A program made the position numbers and the translations under genes. 9,166 bases of DNA, taken from positions 1 through 9,166 of the forward strand of contig JAGXIS010000143.1 in assembly GCA_024635465.1 (NCBI GenBank), given 5' to 3'. Positions 6,888 to 9,166 of this stretch are shown here, in pieces. Positions within the stretch are counted from its first letter, which is position 1, and each line of letters begins with the position of its first letter. The notes beneath the pieces are model-generated. The model had not been told where the DNA came from and did no database searches. It worked only from the letters and a program-made list of their open reading frames with translations. The stretch is from Bacteroidota bacterium. GTDB taxonomy: Bacteria > Bacteroidota > Rhodothermia > Balneolales > Balneolaceae.

Positions 6888-8192
6888 TTATTTAGCTGTT
6901 TCTTCTTTTTTGTTTTTCTCTTCTCTCTTCAACCTAAATTCTTCCTTCGAGAGTTCATTAATCTTAACAACTTCAGACAGTTTATCAAAAACTTTATTTT
7001 CCCGGATGCTTGTTCTCATATTTTCGAGCATGGAGGGGTTTTGTGCGTAGTAGCTCTTTAGCTGATCCACAGTTGCTCCGTACTTCGCGGCTTCAACAGC
7101 GATAAACTCTTCAATATCTTCCGGTTTGATCTCAATATCTTCAAATTTTTCTTGAAGTTTTTCACTGATGAAGGCCCATTTTGCTTCTTTTTGAGCCTGA
7201 TCGTCCATTTTCTCCTTATATCCTTCGATATCAAATCCCTTTGGCAATTCGCCGCCCGACTGTTGCTTGGCATACTCAACATAAGAGTTCAAAACCTGCG
7301 CTTTCAGTACATCAGGCACATCAAAACTATGAGCATCCGTAATGGCATCAATAGCATCTTGTCTGAACATATCATTGGATGATTGGTCGTAATAGTCCTG
7401 CATCCGGCTCTTGATATAGCTTTTCAGCTCTTCAACGTTTTTGGCTTCCCCGTTCGACTGTTCCTTGGCAAACTCATCATTCAGTTCTGCTTTAGACATT
7501 TTTTCAATCTTCTTGACGTGCAGTTCAAAACGGTCATCAGCACCCTCTTCGCTAAGCTCCATTTTAACTACATCACCGACCTTTTTGCCAACCAGGTACT
7601 CTTTAAAATCTTTGGCTCCTTCCTGACGAAGATCCAATTTCTGATTTTCATCTTTTTCGCCTTCTACATGCTTTCCATCTTCATCCAGGCTAATTGCATC
7701 CACGGTTACACGATACTCTTCGGTAATCGGTCCATCCGTCTCTTCCCAGTTCCCCTGTCGCTCGAGAGACCTTTCAACCTCCTCTTCGACCTCTTCGTCC
7801 GTTACGTCATGAACCATTTTGTCGATTTTGATCTTTTCGATCTCTTTGAGTTCAAAAACCGGTTTTACACCCACTTTAAAAGTGACTTCCAGCTTATCAT
7901 CCTCCCAGGACATGTCCACCATCTCTGTCTCGCCAATAGGCTCATGTTCCGGTACGATCTCTTTTTCGTAGACCTCCTGGACATATGTATTGATCTCTTC
8001 CAACTCGATTTCCTTTCCGAATCTCTTCTTGATCAGGCCAATCGGTGTTTTTCCGGGACGGAAACCGGGCATCTGAATTTGGCCCTGATATTTCTTGTAT
8101 GCTTTTTCAAAGCTTTGAGACAGATCCTCTCTATTTGCGTTGATCGTTATCTCTTTGTCTACTTTTGTTAGTTCTTGAACAGATATGTCCAC
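6888..8192 (-). CDS. tig: Trigger factor, ribosome-associated chaperone
   Basis: Trigger factor binds near the ribosomal exit tunnel and shields nascent chains. The 434 residues fit the family. The N-terminal ribosome-binding domain carries the signature loop GFRPGKTP (43-50). The central region (about 150-230), which holds the FKBP-type prolyl isomerase in E. coli, is weakly conserved and lacks the usual PGFE-type active-site residues, so isomerase activity is doubtful. The C-terminal helical arm region (about 235-420) is long and strongly charged, and the protein ends in a Lys/Glu-rich tail. The start is GTG at 8192: an in-frame TAA lies two codons upstream, and the next Met (residue 41) would remove the conserved N-terminal MDISVQEL segment. 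A modest AAAGG lies about 10 nt before it. The gene starts 36 nt after the tRNA-Leu 3' end and precedes clpP by 6 nt. Confidence 0.96.
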   Translation of the reverse strand: MDISVQELTKVDKEITINANREDLSQSFEKAYKKYQGQIQMPGFRPGKTPIGLIKKRFGKEIELEEINTYVQEVYEKEIVPEHEPIGETEMVDMSWEDDKLEVTFKVGVKPVFELKEIEKIKIDKMVHDVTDEEVEEEVERSLERQGNWEETDGPITEEYRVTVDAISLDEDGKHVEGEKDENQKLDLRQEGAKDFKEYLVGKKVGDVVKMELSEEGADDRFELHVKKIEKMSKAELNDEFAKEQSNGEAKNVEELKSYIKSRMQDYYDQSSNDMFRQDAIDAITDAHSFDVPDVLKAQVLNSYVEYAKQQSGGELPKGFDIEGYKEKMDDQAQKEAKWAFISEKLQEKFEDIEIKPEDIEEFIAVEAAKYGATVDQLKSYYAQNPSMLENMRTSIRENKVFDKLSEVVKINELSKEEFRLKREEKNKKEETAK

Positions 8193-8228
8193 TTTTTATC
8201 TACCTTTTTCTTATTTATTTCATCAATT

Positions 8229-8315
8229 TGGTACGAAGGGGGGGACTCGAACCCCCACACCGGTTAAAGTACTAGATCCTAAATCTAGCGCGTCTACCAA
8301 TTCCGCCACCCTCGC
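8229..8315 (-). tRNA. tRNA-Leu (anticodon UAG), CCA encoded
   Basis: On the minus strand, GCGAGGG at 8315-8309 pairs with CCTTCGT (one terminal G-U), followed by A73 and a genomically encoded CCA at 8231-8229. The anticodon stem CTAGA/TCTAG encloses the loop TTTAGGA, giving anticodon UAG, which reads CUN leucine codons. The T-arm is GGGGG-TTCGAGT-CCCCC. A variable arm of about 14 nt gives the class II size of 87 nt. It lies 36 nt upstream of tig on the same strand. Confidence 0.97.
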
Positions 8316-8355
8316 TACTGACACCCTGTTTGAATGCCTTAGTTCATAGCCATGT

Positions 8356-8384
8356 AAAATACGTGATTTATCATCACGATTCAA
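8356..8384 (-). promoter_or_regulatory. Candidate promoter for tRNA-Leu (and tig-clpP-clpX), with a dyad in the spacer
   Basis: Read on the minus strand, TTGAAT (8384-8379) and TATTTT (8361-8356) are separated by 17 bases, a reasonable housekeeping-type pair ending about 40 nt before the tRNA. The spacer is itself a perfect inverted repeat, CGTGAT-N5-ATCACG (8362-8378), which could bind a dimeric regulator. The elements are only moderate matches to E. coli-type consensus, so this is tentative. Confidence 0.35.
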
Positions 8385-8478
8385 CCACTTTAGGATCTAT
8401 CTGCCATCTCTTTGAATTAGATCCCTTTTCCCCACCATTGACGCTTTTTATAGGCAGTACAGTGTTTGGAAACGGAAC

Positions 8479-8510
8479 TTTTTATCTCATTTCAGAAGGT
8501 GAGATAGAAA
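8479..8510. repeat. Stem-loop, 11 pairs, non-coding
   Basis: TTTTTATCTCA at 8479-8489 pairs with TGAGATAGAAA at 8500-8510 (10 Watson-Crick pairs and one G-U) around a 10-base loop. No T-run follows on either strand, so it is not a classical terminator. Confidence 0.5.
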
Positions 8511-8612
8511 TCAATATCAACAGTGCAGAGAAGAGTTTTCCAATTGCGCGGAGCGGTTACATCGAAAAAAAGTATCAGGTTGTGAAAGTAATCTGATTCT
8601 AAAAACAATATA

Positions 8613-8671
8613 CCATTCTGTAACAAATGACTTTTAATGCATTCTCTCTTTTTTTCGTAGATTCAGAATGG
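8613..8671 (+). repeat. 8-bp inverted repeat upstream of the cutA-like gene
   Basis: CCATTCTG (8613-8620) and CAGAATGG (8664-8671) are exact reverse complements, 43 bases apart, with a T-rich tract between them. The second arm ends 25 nt before the ATG of the cutA-like gene, so in mRNA it could sit in the leader. The spacing is wide and the role is unknown. Confidence 0.35.
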
Positions 8672-8696
8672 AACAAAAATTTTAAGATTTAATCCT

Positions 8697-9023
8697 ATGT
8701 TTAGAAATCTAAGGCTCGTCTATGTTACGACCAAAGATCGAGAAGAGGCCCGTATCATTGGAACGGCTCTGATTGAAGAAAAATTGGCTGCATGTGCAAA
8801 TATCCTCGATGGAATGGAGTCCATTTATCGATGGGAAGGGAAGGTGGAGACCGGGAAAGAGTCTGTGTTGATTTTAAAAACAACATACAACAACATCACG
8901 AAGTTAACGCGCCGCATTAAGGAGCTTCGCTCCTATGATGTTCCTGCAATTGTGAGTAGCAATTTGGCAGAACAAGAGAAATTGAAAATTAAAATAGAAT
9001 TTAAGGCTACGCAGGCGGTGTGA
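8697..9023 (+). CDS. cutA: CutA-like protein (CutA1 divalent-ion tolerance family), divergent C-terminus
   Basis: CutA proteins are small, very stable cytoplasmic trimers linked to copper and other divalent-metal tolerance; their exact role is unsettled. The 108 residues match the family up to about residue 86: LRLVYVTTKDREEARIIGTAL, EEKLAACANI (with the conserved C33), SIYRWEGKVETG (42-53) and SVLILKTTYNNI. The family's nearly invariant H-x-Y-x-x-P-E is changed here to RSYDVPA (78-84), so both the His and the Glu are lost. The last 20 or so residues (from about S87) are Lys/Glu-rich and lack the usual YLxWI ending. The other two forward frames give no better continuation, so a single frameshift does not explain this. 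There is no clear ribosome-binding site before the ATG. The gene stands alone on +, with no metal transporter or disulfide reductase beside it in the window. Confidence 0.88.
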   Translation: MFRNLRLVYVTTKDREEARIIGTALIEEKLAACANILDGMESIYRWEGKVETGKESVLILKTTYNNITKLTRRIKELRSYDVPAIVSSNLAEQEKLKIKIEFKATQAV

Positions 9024-9054
9024 ACATGGTTATGAGATGCCTTTACATTCATAC

Positions 9055-9085
9055 CACTGATTCACTGATTTCACTGATTCCACTG
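9055..9085. repeat. Short tandem repeat, CACTGATT units
   Basis: CACTGATT occurs at 9055-9062, 9063-9070 and 9072-9079, followed by a partial CACTG at 9081-9085, so the unit is 8-9 bp with small spacer changes. It is non-coding and lies 31 nt after the cutA-like stop. Confidence 0.7.
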
Positions 9086-9094
9086 TTCCAGCAA

Positions 9095-9158
9095 AGCACC
9101 AGCCGTTGCTTGTGGTAAAACCATCTTCATGGTACTATGCAGACCATGTAGTGGTGCT
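9095..9158. repeat. Nested inverted repeats at the right edge
   Basis: AGCACCA (9095-9101) is the exact reverse complement of TGGTGCT (9152-9158). Between them ACCAT-CTTC-ATGGT (9120-9133) forms a tight 5-bp hairpin. It could be a terminator-like or repeat-element structure or part of a gene beyond the window; the edge prevents a decision. Confidence 0.4.
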
Positions 9159-9166
9159 CACCCCCC

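Larger units (their letters stand above)
8316..8696. other. 381-bp intergenic region between tRNA-Leu and the cutA-like gene
   Basis: No gene is convincing here. Besides the candidate tRNA promoter, it holds an 11-pair stem-loop (8479-8489 with 8500-8510, one G-U pair) and an 8-bp inverted repeat CCATTCTG/CAGAATGG (8613-8620 and 8664-8671) just before the cutA-like start. An open frame of 88 codons starting with TTG at 8330 runs on + to 8596; its first part overlaps the candidate promoter and its product is unrecognised. Confidence 0.6.

Noticed and set aside
7383..8171. Long open frame (262 codons) on + opposite tig
   Set aside because: It is antisense to a well-conserved trigger factor gene; its Phe/Leu/Ile-rich product is what the complement of a Lys/Glu-rich protein produces.
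8330..8596. Open frame of 88 codons on + between tRNA-Leu and the cutA-like gene
   Set aside because: It begins with TTG inside the likely tRNA promoter region, has no ribosome-binding site and resembles no family. The later part looks mildly protein-like, so an old gene remnant is possible but unsupported.
8941..9023. Frameshift in the cutA-like gene
   Set aside because: The other two frames hit stops quickly after the Val-Pro segment and give no family-like ending, so a single indel does not restore a normal C-terminus.

Overview
The window is an ordinary-looking stretch of bacterial chromosome, moderately AT-leaning. It carries eight protein genes (one cut by the left edge) and one tRNA gene, with no phage, transposase or CRISPR signal. 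The protein families, the lack of Shine-Dalgarno sequences before most starts, and the style of the trigger factor, sigma factor and histidine kinase suggest a member of the Bacteroidota/Balneolota/Rhodothermota (FCB) group. This placement is an inference from general resemblance, not from a search.

Left block (1-2642, + strand): the 3' part of aroC (chorismate synthase), a small two-repeat TPR protein, and a secreted protein with four LysM repeats and a C-terminal RlpA-like double-psi beta-barrel. Each gene overlaps the next by a few bases (17 and 8 nt), so they are probably one transcript. The gap that follows (2643-3035) holds no conventional gene but is structured. It contains a match to the published SigR promoter consensus, a perfect 11-bp inverted repeat just after it, and a possible 40-codon reading frame.

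Middle (3036-4885): an ECF sigma factor closely resembling actinobacterial SigR (ECF12) runs on +, and a two-transmembrane sensor histidine kinase runs on -. Their stop codons overlap tail to tail. No RsrA-like anti-sigma gene and no response regulator are present.

Right block (8315 down to 4983, - strand): tRNA-Leu(UAG), tig (trigger factor), clpP and clpX, spaced 36, 6 and 6 nt apart, then a good intrinsic terminator between clpX and the kinase gene. A plausible promoter with a dyad in its spacer lies upstream of the tRNA, so the tRNA may be the first element of the tig-clpP-clpX transcript. The three proteins form one protein-quality-control unit: trigger factor receives nascent chains at the ribosome, and ClpXP degrades substrates. 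The catalytic Asp of ClpP appears to be Asn.

Right edge (8316-9166): a 381-bp non-coding gap with two inverted repeats, a CutA-like gene on + with an atypical C-terminal part, then a short tandem repeat (CACTGATT units) and nested dyads running to the end of the window.

I found no clearly new multi-gene system. The best leads are the possible self-regulating SigR-like leader region, the Asp-to-Asn change in ClpP, and the tRNA-led tig-clpP-clpX arrangement.
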